From: Geminicoccaceae bacterium
GTDB lineage: Bacteria > Pseudomonadota > Alphaproteobacteria > Geminicoccales > Geminicoccaceae
Reading direction: 5' to 3'
Assembly (NCBI GenBank): GCA_028285265.1
Contig: JANQPX010000053.1
Span: 1-64,000, forward strand
Length of the DNA: 64,000 nucleotides
A program made the translations under genes and the position numbers. The notes beneath the pieces were generated by a model. The model had not been told where the DNA came from and did no database searches. It was given only the letters and a program-made list of their open reading frames with translations. Every line of letters begins with the position of its first letter. The stretch's first letter is position 1. Shown here in pieces: positions 28,284-37,017 of the stretch.

Positions 28284-29642
28284 CTAGAGATCGAGCTTCG
28301 CGGCCGTCAAATCCAATGCCTTTCGGGCGCGTATGCCGATTTCCTCGATTTCGGTCTCGGAGATAATCAAGGGTGGCGAAAGGACCATGATATCCCGAAC
28401 AGCGCGCATCACGAGGCCTTGTTCGATGCAGAGGTTGCGGCAGGTGGGGCCGACCTCGCGGCTTTCAGGAAAATGCTGTCTCGTCGCCTTGTCGGCCACC
28501 AACTCAATCGCGCCGATGAGGCCTAATGAGCGAGCTTCCCCAACGAGTGGGTGGTCTGCAAGCGAGGTCAGCATGTCAGCAAACGCTGCACCGATGGATC
28601 CACTTGCGCGCTCGGCGAGGCCTTCTTGTTCCATAAGACGGATGTTTTCGAGTGCCACTGCGGCCGCGACAGGGTGGCCCGAATAGGTGTAGCCGTGAAC
28701 CCATTCTTCGCCACTATGGGATAGCGCATCGCCAACCCGTTCGCCGACCATCACCGCCGATATTGGCAAATAGCCAGACGAAAGGCCTTTGGCCATGGTC
28801 ATGATATCGGGTGAGATGCCGAAGGCCTCGGAGCCCCACCATCGACCTGTCCGTCCGAAGCCGCAGATCACTTCGTCGGCAATGAGAAGAACGTCATGGC
28901 GCTTACAGATGTCCTGAACCGCTGACCAATACCCGTCTGGGGGAATAATCACGCCACCTGCACCCTGAATGGGTTCACCGATGAAAGCGGCGATGTTTTC
29001 CGCGCCGAGCTCGACAATGCGGCGCTCCAGTGCATCAGCAGCCCTTTGGCCAAAGGCTTCCGGGGATAGATCGCCACCTTCGCCATACCAATAAGGCGCG
29101 TCGACATGCTCGAAACCTGGGAGTGGCAGGTCGGATTGTGGATGCATAGGCGTGAGACCGGAAAGGCTGGCTGCCGCCATGGTCACACCGTGATAGGCGT
29201 ATTTTCTGCTGATGATCGTCTTTTTTTCGGGCTTTCCTCGAAGGTTCCAGAAGTAACGAACCAGCTTGGCCGCTGTGTCATTGGCTTCGGAACCCGAATT
29301 GGCGAAGAACGCCTTCTCGAGGCCAGGCGGTGCGATGTCGGCGAGCTTGGCGGCGAGTTCAACACAGGCGGGCGTCGAACTCTGAAAGAACGTATTGTAG
29401 TAGGGTAGCTCGCGCATCTGTCGGGCCGCCGCGTCGACCAACTCGTCCCGACCATAGCCGACATTCACACACCAAAGCCCGGCCATGCCATCCAAAATGC
29501 GGTTGCCATCGCTATCCCAAAGCCAACAACCTTCGGCCCTGGTGATGATCCGGCTGCCAATGGCGGCGAGCGCTTTGTGGTCCGTGAACGGGTGCAAATG
29601 ATGGCTGCTGTCGAGTGTTTGCCATCGCTGGGTGTCATTCAT
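28284..29642 (-). CDS. Class III aminotransferase, putrescine/polyamine--pyruvate type (SpuC-like)
   Basis: This 452-residue PLP enzyme has the omega-transaminase features: WDSDGNRILDGMAGLWCVNV, PYYNTFFQSS, FFANSGSEANDTAAKLVRYF, DEVICGFGRTG and the PLP lysine K285 in MAKGLSSGY. Among polyamine genes it most likely transfers an amino group from putrescine or cadaverine to pyruvate, yielding an aminoaldehyde. Beta-alanine or other omega-amino acids are alternatives. It lies 39 bases after the VanZ-like gene. Confidence 0.88.
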   Translation of the reverse strand: MNDTQRWQTLDSSHHLHPFTDHKALAAIGSRIITRAEGCWLWDSDGNRILDGMAGLWCVNVGYGRDELVDAAARQMRELPYYNTFFQSSTPACVELAAKLADIAPPGLEKAFFANSGSEANDTAAKLVRYFWNLRGKPEKKTIISRKYAYHGVTMAAASLSGLTPMHPQSDLPLPGFEHVDAPYWYGEGGDLSPEAFGQRAADALERRIVELGAENIAAFIGEPIQGAGGVIIPPDGYWSAVQDICKRHDVLLIADEVICGFGRTGRWWGSEAFGISPDIMTMAKGLSSGYLPISAVMVGERVGDALSHSGEEWVHGYTYSGHPVAAAVALENIRLMEQEGLAERASGSIGAAFADMLTSLADHPLVGEARSLGLIGAIELVADKATRQHFPESREVGPTCRNLCIEQGLVMRAVRDIMVLSPPLIISETEIEEIGIRARKALDLTAAKLDL

Positions 29643-29681
29643 GAAGCGTCCAGTCCCTGATCAAGTGATCGAGATAGGATC

Positions 29682-31079
29682 CTACGCTACACGAACGCGC
29701 CCGAATTGTCGGCGTGCTTCTAAGAGGGCCAAACCGAACAAAACACCGGCCATATCCAGTAAGAGGTCACTGAGGCTCGGTTCACGTTCGATGGTAAAGA
29801 GCTGCAGCACCTCACTTGCGACGGCAATCGGCAGCCAAGCGGCGATGTGTAACCAGATCGAATCCGATGGTCGTCCAAGACGGACAATGATCGCAAGGAT
29901 CGCAAAAATGACGGCGTGGGCAACGCCATTGACGTCGAGATCCTCGAGGCCGAAGCGATAGGCAAATGCCCGCCAACTGTCTGCAAAGAGATCACCCGGC
30001 AGCATGATGGCGACAATCGCGAGGGCGGCCGTGACGATGAGCAATATTTGGATCTTTAAGGACTCAATGCCGCGAAGGGTCAGGCGCGCTGTGTAAACGA
30101 TCAGGGCGGCCCAGGCGAGCAACAGGCTGCCCGCTGTGATCAAAAACGCTGTCGGCCGTTGCGCTTCGAAGAGTTCGAGCTTACTCACCGTCAACCGCCC
30201 CGTGGCGTTTTTCATCTCGATCCCGAGACGGGCTGATTGGATCTCATCAGGGATGGAATAGACGCGGCTATAGTTTCTGACTTCGGTCGTACCATCCATC
30301 AAAAAAAGCGTATGATCCTCTCCCCAGAGAACATTCCCGTCGGTATCGATCTGCGCCAGATAAACGCGAGCTTGGTCCCAAAATTCGGGGCCAGGTCGCA
30401 CGTCGTCGCCTTGCACTTGCGCGCGCAGCATCATCATGCTGTTGCCATCGGGAAGCCGGATATCCTTGGTGATCAAGGTATTCGTCTCAAGACTGAGTCG
30501 CTCAAGGACGATACGGCCTGGTGTTTCCTGATCCCAGTGCACAACGCCTTCTCGTTCCCAACCATCAAGGTTATTAGCGAAGGCTGGGTTGTCCACCAAG
30601 GGGTCGCCGATCAGCTCGTAGCGCGGCATGAACAAGAAGACGGCAACGCTCAGCACCACCAAAATGGCGCTTATCGCCACCAGGACCGCAAAGCCGATCC
30701 ACGTTTTTTTTGCAGAGGCTTTCGGACGGCTTCGTTTTTTTGCAAGAGGTAGATTGGGATCCGCGTCGTGACTGACATCTCTGGTGGTCGCGATTTCCAA
30801 CTCCGCGCCTGACCGCCGCCGGGCGGCCTTGGCCTCGTCAGACGTCACTTTCCTTCGTTTGGCACCGACGACCTCGCTGGCCTCCGGCGACGCCTCGTCG
30901 GTAGGCTCGGACTTTTCGTTGGATCGTCCGCCGAAGCGACCAAGCTCAAGCTCGTCCTTTGACCGATCGATGGCTGGCCGCTTGCTCTCGCTCCTGGCAC
31001 GCTTGCCCAGCACTTTCGTGCGCGACTTTCGTTTGTCGCCAGACTTCCGCAGAGACCCGGTTTCGATAACGTCAGACAT
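29682..31079 (-). CDS. Membrane protein with periplasmic beta-rich domain and VanZ-like C-terminal domain
   Basis: I do not recognise a specific gene. The 465-residue protein has a very charged, Lys/Arg/Ser-rich cytosolic N terminus (1-125), one membrane helix (127-150), and a soluble region (155-305) containing a galactose-binding-like jelly-roll pattern (DNPAFANNLDGWEREG). Several helices then follow. The last 80 residues fit VanZ: a His-started helix (H388), the E423xxQ426 pair and DLLLDMAGVLFG. VanZ-type proteins are linked to glycopeptide resistance or envelope roles, but most are uncharacterised. Its ATG overlaps the puuA stop by 8 bases (31072-31079), so it is a coupled member of the polyamine operon. 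Confidence 0.8.
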   Translation of the reverse strand: MSDVIETGSLRKSGDKRKSRTKVLGKRARSESKRPAIDRSKDELELGRFGGRSNEKSEPTDEASPEASEVVGAKRRKVTSDEAKAARRRSGAELEIATTRDVSHDADPNLPLAKKRSRPKASAKKTWIGFAVLVAISAILVVLSVAVFLFMPRYELIGDPLVDNPAFANNLDGWEREGVVHWDQETPGRIVLERLSLETNTLITKDIRLPDGNSMMMLRAQVQGDDVRPGPEFWDQARVYLAQIDTDGNVLWGEDHTLFLMDGTTEVRNYSRVYSIPDEIQSARLGIEMKNATGRLTVSKLELFEAQRPTAFLITAGSLLLAWAALIVYTARLTLRGIESLKIQILLIVTAALAIVAIMLPGDLFADSWRAFAYRFGLEDLDVNGVAHAVIFAILAIIVRLGRPSDSIWLHIAAWLPIAVASEVLQLFTIEREPSLSDLLLDMAGVLFGLALLEARRQFGRVRVA

Positions 31080-32421
31080 TGAGCAGGAGATGCTCCCGTT
31101 CCCAAGAACTGATGACCTGCTGATAGGCGCGGTGTTCGATCTCTTTCACCATGATCAGCGCATCCACGAAAGTTTCACCGAGAACGGCGCGAAGTGGCTT
31201 TGAGCGACGCAGTGCATCGAGGGCATCCGGCAGATAGCGTGGCAGCGTCTGCGCAAGACGATAGGCGCTACCTTCGATCGGCTTGGTCGGCTGCAAGCGG
31301 CTCGTCATGCCGAGAAACCCGCAGACCAGCGACGCCGCGATCGCCAAATAGGGATTGGCATCCGCGCCGGCGACCCGGTTCTCTACGCGCCGTGCATCAC
31401 GACCGGCCTCAGGCACTCTTAGTCCCACCGTCCTATTCTCCCATCCCCAATGGAGATTGATCGGCGCGTCAGAATAGCGCCTAAGGCGCCGATAGGAGTT
31501 CACGTTCGGGGCGAGCAGCGGCATCGCCGCGGGCAGATGCTTCTGCAAGCCTGCAATATGATTGGTGAACAGCTTGGTGTGGTCACCATTCCGTTTAGCA
31601 AAAATATTCTTTCCACTTTTAGCTTCTACGACGCTCTGGTGGATGTGCATGGCGCTGCCAGGCTGGTTTTCCATGGGCTTGGCCATGAATGTGGCATACA
31701 TGTCATGCTTGAGCGCTGCTTTGCGCACGGTCCGCTTAAAGAGGAAAACCTGATCAGCAAGGGCGAGCGCATCCCCGTGATTGAAGTTCATCTCCATCTG
31801 GGCGGCTCCACCCTCATGGGTGAGTGTATCGACATCAAGAGCCTGCGCTTCGCACCAGTCGTAAACATCGTCGAAGACGGGATCAAACTCGTTAATGGCT
31901 TCGATACCGAAGCTCTGTGACCCGGACTCAGGGCGTTTCGATTGTCCAATCGGCGGTTCCAGCGGGTAATCGGGGTCTTCATTCACTCGGGTCAGAAAAA
32001 ACTCGAGCTCGGGTGCCACGACCGGCCGCCAGCCGCGCTCCTCATAAGCCGTGAGTACCCGGCGTAGAACCTGCCGTGGTGCGATTTCCAGCACGCTGCC
32101 ATCATGTTGATAGCAGTCACCGATCACTTGTGCCGTTGGTTCATCGTACCAGGGCACCATACGAAGAGAGCGTGGATCGGGTCGAAGGCGCACATCCCGC
32201 ATGGCGGGATCGGTCACCCGATTTTCTTGTTCCTCCGGAAAGCTCCCGGTCACGGTCTGGACAAAGAGATCTTCAGGAATGCGAAGGCTATCGTCCTCAA
32301 GCGAGCGGATGAACTTCGCAGCGGGTAGAATTTTACCGCGAGCGATTCCGCTTTGATCGGCCACAAGACACTCGACTTCGGTAATCCCGTTTTCCCGGAG
32401 CCAGACAACCATATCGGTCAT
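31072..32421 (-). CDS. puuA: Glutamine synthetase family protein, gamma-glutamylputrescine synthetase (PuuA-like)
   Basis: PuuA joins glutamate to putrescine using ATP, the first step of the Puu pathway. The 449-residue product has the GS fold: CLVADQSGIARGKILPAAKF (beta-grasp), VVAPELEFFL, AAQMEMNFNHGD, MHIHQSV and NRTVGLRVPEAGRDARRVEN. It keeps the metal-binding Glu and His residues but is a GlnA3/PuuA-type sequence rather than a nitrogen-assimilation GlnA. The adjacent puuD and Pot-type transporter support the substrate call. Confidence 0.88.
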   Translation of the reverse strand: MTDMVVWLRENGITEVECLVADQSGIARGKILPAAKFIRSLEDDSLRIPEDLFVQTVTGSFPEEQENRVTDPAMRDVRLRPDPRSLRMVPWYDEPTAQVIGDCYQHDGSVLEIAPRQVLRRVLTAYEERGWRPVVAPELEFFLTRVNEDPDYPLEPPIGQSKRPESGSQSFGIEAINEFDPVFDDVYDWCEAQALDVDTLTHEGGAAQMEMNFNHGDALALADQVFLFKRTVRKAALKHDMYATFMAKPMENQPGSAMHIHQSVVEAKSGKNIFAKRNGDHTKLFTNHIAGLQKHLPAAMPLLAPNVNSYRRLRRYSDAPINLHWGWENRTVGLRVPEAGRDARRVENRVAGADANPYLAIAASLVCGFLGMTSRLQPTKPIEGSAYRLAQTLPRYLPDALDALRRSKPLRAVLGETFVDALIMVKEIEHRAYQQVISSWEREHLLLNV

Positions 32422-32430
32422 AAGATACTC

Positions 32431-33246
32431 TCAAGAAGCGCTGCGCGTCGGCGCAGGCTGGTTCTTCGCTCGCGCGTAAGTGCGGCAGGCATCGCCAAAA
32501 GCATCAAAGAGCAGCTTGGCGTAACGGTCGGTCTTGATCAGCCACTCTGGATGCCACTGGACCCCGATGACGAAGCCAGCCGCATCGCTGATACTCACGG
32601 CTTCGATGGTGCCGTCGGGAGCCAGCGCTTCGATCACAACGCGATCGCCCGGTTTGTCGATGGCTTGGCCGTGAAGGGTGTTAACCTGGATCTCGCCTAC
32701 ACCGCCCAACATGTCCTGCAACAGGCCGCCCTCGGTCAGCTTGACGCCATGAGCGAGGTCGTCGAAGCGGTCACTCAAGGGCATGCTCTTGTCCGAACGA
32801 TGGTCCATGCGACCGGGCACTTCGTGCACATGTTGGTGCAGCGTCCCGCCAAACGCGACGTTGAGCTCCTGAATGCCTCGGCAGATTGCAAGCACCGGAA
32901 TGGCCCGTTCGACCGCCTGGCGAAGGAGCGGCAATGTCGTCACATCGCGAGCAGGATCGCGCTCGCTGTCGCGCCTGGCTTCGTGTCCGAGATAGTGAGA
33001 GGGATCGACATTCGAGGGGCTCCCGGTAATCAAAAGGCCATCCAAAGCATCGAGCCAATGAGCTAGACCTTCGGGTCCCAGACGTTTGCCGGTCGCCGGC
33101 AAGAGGACCGGTAAAGCGCCTGCCCCATCGATGACGCTATCGATATAGCTTTCGCTGACTTTGTGGACTGGTAGGCCGTGGTCTGCCAGGACACGGCAGG
33201 CGGGCACCCCTACAAGAGGCCTATGAGTCTGACTAGACATCGTCAT
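32431..33246 (-). CDS. puuD: Gamma-glutamyl-gamma-aminobutyrate hydrolase (PuuD-like class I amidotransferase)
   Basis: PuuD splits gamma-glutamyl-GABA into glutamate and GABA, the last Puu step. The 271-residue protein has the class I glutamine amidotransferase triad: Cys in PVLAICRGIQELNV and His-Glu in GVQWHPEW. RPLVGVPACRVLADHG and DGLLITGSPSNVDPSHY are typical. It is the first gene of the minus-strand polyamine cluster. puuB and puuC, which act between PuuA and PuuD, are not in the window. Confidence 0.9.
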   Translation of the reverse strand: MTMSSQTHRPLVGVPACRVLADHGLPVHKVSESYIDSVIDGAGALPVLLPATGKRLGPEGLAHWLDALDGLLITGSPSNVDPSHYLGHEARRDSERDPARDVTTLPLLRQAVERAIPVLAICRGIQELNVAFGGTLHQHVHEVPGRMDHRSDKSMPLSDRFDDLAHGVKLTEGGLLQDMLGGVGEIQVNTLHGQAIDKPGDRVVIEALAPDGTIEAVSISDAAGFVIGVQWHPEWLIKTDRYAKLLFDAFGDACRTYARAKNQPAPTRSAS

Positions 33247-33393
33247 CTTTTAGCCGAGGGAACAGCATGGGACAAGTTGAACAGCGCCAAAAAGCTTAGG
33301 AATTGCCTTGTTTTCGTCGTGTTTTCCTTATCAAAATCAAAGAGTTGTGGTATCAGCTCTCGATCACATCAGGATCAGCCGGGAGGGAGTGAG

Positions 33394-33963
33394 ATGAGAA
33401 CGCCACGCCAATATATTGCATGGGCCGCTCTGATCGGGACAGGCCTTCTCTTGGCAGGATGTGCTCAACCGACATTTTATCGACCCGCCGCCAACGGTTT
33501 TGGCTATGCCGAACAGCAAATTGGCGCCGACCGCTATCAGGTCGTTTTCGCAGGCAATCACAAAACACGGCGTGAGACAGCCCATCAATATGTGCTCTTC
33601 CGTGCCGCCCAACTCGCCGATGAGCGCGGTTTTGACTATGTCGCTGTTAATGGCCAAAGCCAGCGGATCGAACGCTACGGTGACCTGTTTTCACGTCCGA
33701 CCCAGCGGGTTGATCTTGGTCTCGAAGATGGCGGCGGATCTTTCGGCCTTGGCCGGCGAAATGATGAGGATCGTGTGCGGTCCACCGTGGAACGCTACGA
33801 GGCGATTTTGGATGTTTCCTTATACAAGGATAAAGACAGCGTTCCGTCGACGTCGCGCGAGGTCTATTCAACGAAGGACGTGTTGGAAGAGGTCGGCCCA
33901 TCGATCGAATTCGAGACAGGCCCGCCTGCTGAAAACTATATCTTGTCACGCTTCGGAAGCTAA
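33394..33963 (+). CDS. Lipoprotein of unknown function (CC0125/CC1285-like)
   Basis: The start at ATG 33394, behind GGGAGGGAG, gives 189 residues with a lipoprotein signal: hydrophobic core then lipobox LLAGC (Cys about residue 23). The mature part begins FYRPAANGFGYAEQQIGADR and includes HQYVLFRAAQLADERGFDYV, a pattern typical of small alphaproteobacterial envelope lipoproteins of the CC0125 group. It transcribes away from puuD with 147 bases between. Function is unknown. Confidence 0.82.
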   Translation: MRTPRQYIAWAALIGTGLLLAGCAQPTFYRPAANGFGYAEQQIGADRYQVVFAGNHKTRRETAHQYVLFRAAQLADERGFDYVAVNGQSQRIERYGDLFSRPTQRVDLGLEDGGGSFGLGRRNDEDRVRSTVERYEAILDVSLYKDKDSVPSTSREVYSTKDVLEEVGPSIEFETGPPAENYILSRFGS

Positions 33964-34016
33964 GGACCCGTCGCACCTTGAGGTGACTTACGGATCGAGA
34001 GAGTTGGGCCGACAAG

Positions 34017-34076
34017 CATCAAGGCTTGATGTCGAGACCGACATTGCCAGGCTGACATCGGCCGCCTAGGCGGCCG
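34017..34076. repeat. Two perfect inverted repeats between lipoprotein and hsp20 genes
   Basis: CATCAAG/CTTGATG (34017-34031) flank a single base, and CGGCCGCC/GGCGGCCG (34059-34076) flank TA. They lie in the convergent gap after the lipoprotein gene. They may be transcription-ending stems or protein sites; neither has a T tract. Confidence 0.4.
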
Positions 34077-34122
34077 GCTCATCACGTGTAAAACGCGGGC
34101 CTTGCCGTCGTTCAAAACAACA

Positions 34123-34151
34123 ATGCCGGGCCGACATTGTCGGCCCGGCAT
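34123..34151. terminator. Bidirectional terminator between lipoprotein and hsp20 genes
   Basis: ATGCCGGGCCGAC (34123-34135) and GTCGGCCCGGCAT (34139-34151) form a perfect 13-bp stem with a 3-base loop. CTTTAT follows on the plus strand and an A-rich stretch (AAAACAACA) precedes it, giving a T-rich tail on the minus strand. It fits as terminator for both converging genes. Confidence 0.75.
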
Positions 34152-34186
34152 CTTTATGCCGTCATGTTAATGACGGGTCATGTTGG

Positions 34187-34657
34187 TTAGGCCGCGGCTT
34201 TCGCTTTCTTGTCTTCGATGACCTTAGCCTTTGCGCCGCTACCGATGGCAATCTGTTGCGGTTTCATGCGCTCGGGAAGCTCACGGACCAACTCGATATC
34301 CAACAGACCATTATTGAGATTGGCGCCGTGGACCCGCACATAGTCGGCGAGCTGGAAGCGATGCTCGAACGCACGCTTCGCAATGCCGCGATGGAGATAG
34401 CTCACATCTTTCTCGACATCGGTGCCTTTGCCTCGGACGGTGAGGAGATTTTCTTTCGAGATGATCTCCAGCTCGTCCTCGCCAAACCCGGCAACAGCAA
34501 GCGTGATCCGGTAGCTATCATCACCAGTTTTGGCGATGTTGTATGGGGGATAGGATGATTCTTGTGAAGCATTCCTGAAAGCTGTCTCGAACAATTCGTC
34601 AAGACGATCAAAGCCAACGGAATGGCGGAAAAGGGGAGATAAGTCAAAACTACGCAT
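34187..34657 (-). CDS. Small heat-shock protein Hsp20 (IbpA-like)
   Basis: A cytoplasmic ATP-independent holdase. I take ATG 34657 (MRSFDLSPLFRHSVGFDRL), behind an AGAGGA site, rather than a GTG two codons upstream; this gives 156 residues. The alpha-crystallin domain spans about 35-125: YNIAKTGDDSYRITLAVAGF, LTVRGKG and the RAFEHRFQLADYVRVHGANL strand typical of IbpA. The tail ends in Lys/Ala repeats, and no clear IxI motif is seen apart from QQIAIG. Confidence 0.93.
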   Translation of the reverse strand: MRSFDLSPLFRHSVGFDRLDELFETAFRNASQESSYPPYNIAKTGDDSYRITLAVAGFGEDELEIISKENLLTVRGKGTDVEKDVSYLHRGIAKRAFEHRFQLADYVRVHGANLNNGLLDIELVRELPERMKPQQIAIGSGAKAKVIEDKKAKAAA

Positions 34658-34691
34658 GGTCACATCCTCTCTTGAGCGATTTGACTGATGC

Positions 34692-34711
34692 CCGTCTTGG
34701 AGACCGGGCGT
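34692..34711 (-). promoter_or_regulatory. Hairpin in the hsp20 leader
   Basis: On the minus strand GCCC and GTCT pair with AGAC and GGGC around CCA, with one bulged G, about 35-55 bases before the hsp20 start. Heat-shock leaders often fold into RNA thermometers (ROSE or similar). This stem does not visibly mask the ribosome-binding site, so the role is speculative. Confidence 0.25.
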
Positions 34712-34844
34712 TAATCACTTTGTCAGACCCATTATGGCGCCCGACTGACTTGCATTTGGGAAGTCAAAGGGTGGATTCAAGGGCACGGTCACTTTTTTTT
34801 GATCTCGTCATCTTGCACTTGGCAGGAGACACTGTGTCGATCAT

Positions 34845-35690
34845 ATGATGATTGACATGGACATCGAATTTCTCCTTTCGATCAAGCTCTTGGCGGTGGG
34901 CAGCGTTCTTGTCATCTTCGCCTTCTACGAGCGGATCTATCCAGCGGCAGGCGGTCCGCTTCTGCTGCGCTTCGGCCGGGCGACGAAGGCTGCCTGGATG
35001 AGGCTTTTAAAGAACCTCAGCCTGTTGGGCATTAATGCGCTTCTCTCCCCGCTGATTGTTGTCCCGATCACGGCATTTGCCGCTGATCACAGCTTCGGTC
35101 TTCGCCCGGCGTGGTGGAGCGGTTGGCTCGGCCTAGGCCTCGACATCTTACTGCTCGATTTGTGGATCTATTGGTGGCATCGGGCCAATCATGAGATACC
35201 GTTTCTTTGGCGCTTTCACAGCGTTCATCACCTTGATGAGACACTGGACACGTCATCCGCCCTCCGGTTCCATTTTGGTGAGGTTGTCCTGTCAGCCCTA
35301 GTACGGGGCATCGTCATCGTTGTCTTCGATCTGCCACTCAGTTCTGTTTTGCTCTTTGAGGCGATCGTTTTGGCATCGGCAATCTTTCATCACAGCGATG
35401 CGAAGTTGCCGGAACGGGTTGAAGCGGCGCTCTCCAGACTCATCATTACGCCGTCTATTCACTGGATTCATCACCATGCGTTCAGAGCGGACACCGATAG
35501 CAATTACGGCACGTTGTTCAGCTTTTGGGATCTGCTTTTTCGGTCAAGAAGCCGAACGAAGCGTACGCCTGATATGCCGATCGGTGTTCAAGGGGCTCGG
35601 GATCGATCCCTACCAAAGCTGATCATGACCCCGCTTAAGTCGCCCGCTTCGTCGTCACCAAACTCGTCGAATCATCCATCGGCGGGCTAA
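34845..35690 (+). CDS. Sterol desaturase / fatty acid hydroxylase family membrane protein
   Basis: The 281-residue protein has about four membrane helices and the histidine clusters that bind the di-iron centre: WWHRANH, FHSVHH, IFHHSD and IHWIHHH. The family oxidises lipids (sterols, carotenoids, fatty acids or ornithine lipids); the substrate here is unknown. The start is ATG 34845, with later in-frame ATGs at 34848 and 34857 possible. Its last 56 bases overlap the end of the convergent MATE gene. Confidence 0.9.
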   Translation: MMIDMDIEFLLSIKLLAVGSVLVIFAFYERIYPAAGGPLLLRFGRATKAAWMRLLKNLSLLGINALLSPLIVVPITAFAADHSFGLRPAWWSGWLGLGLDILLLDLWIYWWHRANHEIPFLWRFHSVHHLDETLDTSSALRFHFGEVVLSALVRGIVIVVFDLPLSSVLLFEAIVLASAIFHHSDAKLPERVEAALSRLIITPSIHWIHHHAFRADTDSNYGTLFSFWDLLFRSRSRTKRTPDMPIGVQGARDRSLPKLIMTPLKSPASSSPNSSNHPSAG

Positions 35691-37017
35691 AGCCGACGCC
35701 TCGCTCCAAGCGCCAATAGACGACACTGAGCCAAACGGCACGCGTTATCATGAAGGCGTGATAGGCGAGCCAGAGGCCATGGTTATCAAGGCGTGGCATG
35801 AGCAACCAGGCGACGAGCCCGAAGACGATAACCGCACCAACCATGCCGTTCCGCATTTCTTTGGTACGCGTCGCGCCAATATAAATGCCGTCAAAGGCAA
35901 AGGCGGTGGCACCAATCAATGGGCCGACGATGACATAGGGGAGAAAGTGAAGGGCAGCCTCGCGAACTGCTTCGATGTCCGTGATCACGAGGATGATCCA
36001 TGGACCACCTAGAACGAAGGCAAGCGTAATCAACAGCGAGAAGCCGACGCTCCATACCAAAGCCGCCTTCACCGCTTGCTGCATCGCCTGCCTATCGCCG
36101 GCGCCGACATGGCGGCCGACCAATGTGCTCGCAGCGAAGGCAAATCCGTCAAGGGCGAAGGCGGACAAGTGCAGCATGTTTGATAGCACTGTGTTGGCCG
36201 CAAGAATGACTTCACCTTGCCTCGAGCCAAGTGCTACCAGGGAGACGAAGGCAATCTGCAAGACAAGGCTTCGAAGGATGATATCGACATTCACTGTCGC
36301 TAGCCGGCGCATTGCAGCGCCTTCCAGGAGAATGCTGAAAGAGAGACCGGCCTGTCTTGGTCCAAAGCGCCGACGTACGAACCAAAAGCCGATGAGGAGC
36401 GTTGTGTATTCGGCGATCACCGTGGCCCAGGCCACGCCAGCGACCTCGAGCCCGAAGCCGACGACAAACAGCAGGTCCAATGCCATGTTGAGCCCGTTGC
36501 CGATCAGGAGCAGATAGAGCGGACCTTTCGAATCCTGAACCCCAAGGAGCCATCCTAGGATCACCATATTGCCGAGCGCTGCTGGCGCAGCGATGAGGCG
36601 GATCTCCAAGTAAATTGCGGTACTTTCGGCAACACGATCTGTTGGTGCATAGATCCATCGGGCCGCATCGATGATCAAATCGGTCGAAAGGATCATGAGC
36701 ATGGCCACGATCGAAGCAAGGGTGAGCGCTCGGAAGAAACCTGCCTGCAAGCCAAAGCGATCGCCGGCCCCATAGGCTTGGGCGATCAGGCCTGTCGTCC
36801 CCATGCGAAGGGATACAACCGTAAAGAAAAGTGCGCTGAAGGCACTCGCTCCAAGCGCCACTGCTCCCAAATGATGAGGCTCGGGCAGGTGACCGACGAC
36901 GGCGGTATCAACCATGCCCAACAGCGGCACGGAGATGTTCGAGAGAATCAATGGCCAGGCAAGACGCCAGGCTTCTTGGTAAGCGTTCGGACGTTCAGGC
37001 TGCAAATCGGCGATCAT
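35635..37017 (-). CDS. MATE-family multidrug/metabolite efflux transporter (DinF-like)
   Basis: MATE exporters use sodium or proton gradients. The 460-residue protein has twelve hydrophobic segments; AWRLAWPLILSNISVPLLGM and DTAVVGHLPEPHHLGAVALG at the N terminus and VAGVAWATVIAEYTTLLIGF mid-protein fit the DinF/NorM group. The gene ends inside the coding end of the hydroxylase gene on the other strand. Substrate not deducible. Confidence 0.92.
   Translation of the reverse strand: MIADLQPERPNAYQEAWRLAWPLILSNISVPLLGMVDTAVVGHLPEPHHLGAVALGASAFSALFFTVVSLRMGTTGLIAQAYGAGDRFGLQAGFFRALTLASIVAMLMILSTDLIIDAARWIYAPTDRVAESTAIYLEIRLIAAPAALGNMVILGWLLGVQDSKGPLYLLLIGNGLNMALDLLFVVGFGLEVAGVAWATVIAEYTTLLIGFWFVRRRFGPRQAGLSFSILLEGAAMRRLATVNVDIILRSLVLQIAFVSLVALGSRQGEVILAANTVLSNMLHLSAFALDGFAFAASTLVGRHVGAGDRQAMQQAVKAALVWSVGFSLLITLAFVLGGPWIILVITDIEAVREAALHFLPYVIVGPLIGATAFAFDGIYIGATRTKEMRNGMVGAVIVFGLVAWLLMPRLDNHGLWLAYHAFMITRAVWLSVVYWRLERGVGFSPPMDDSTSLVTTKRAT

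Noticed and set aside
27656-28366. 236-codon plus-strand frame opposite potF
   Set aside because: Antisense of a well-supported binding protein, without family likeness.
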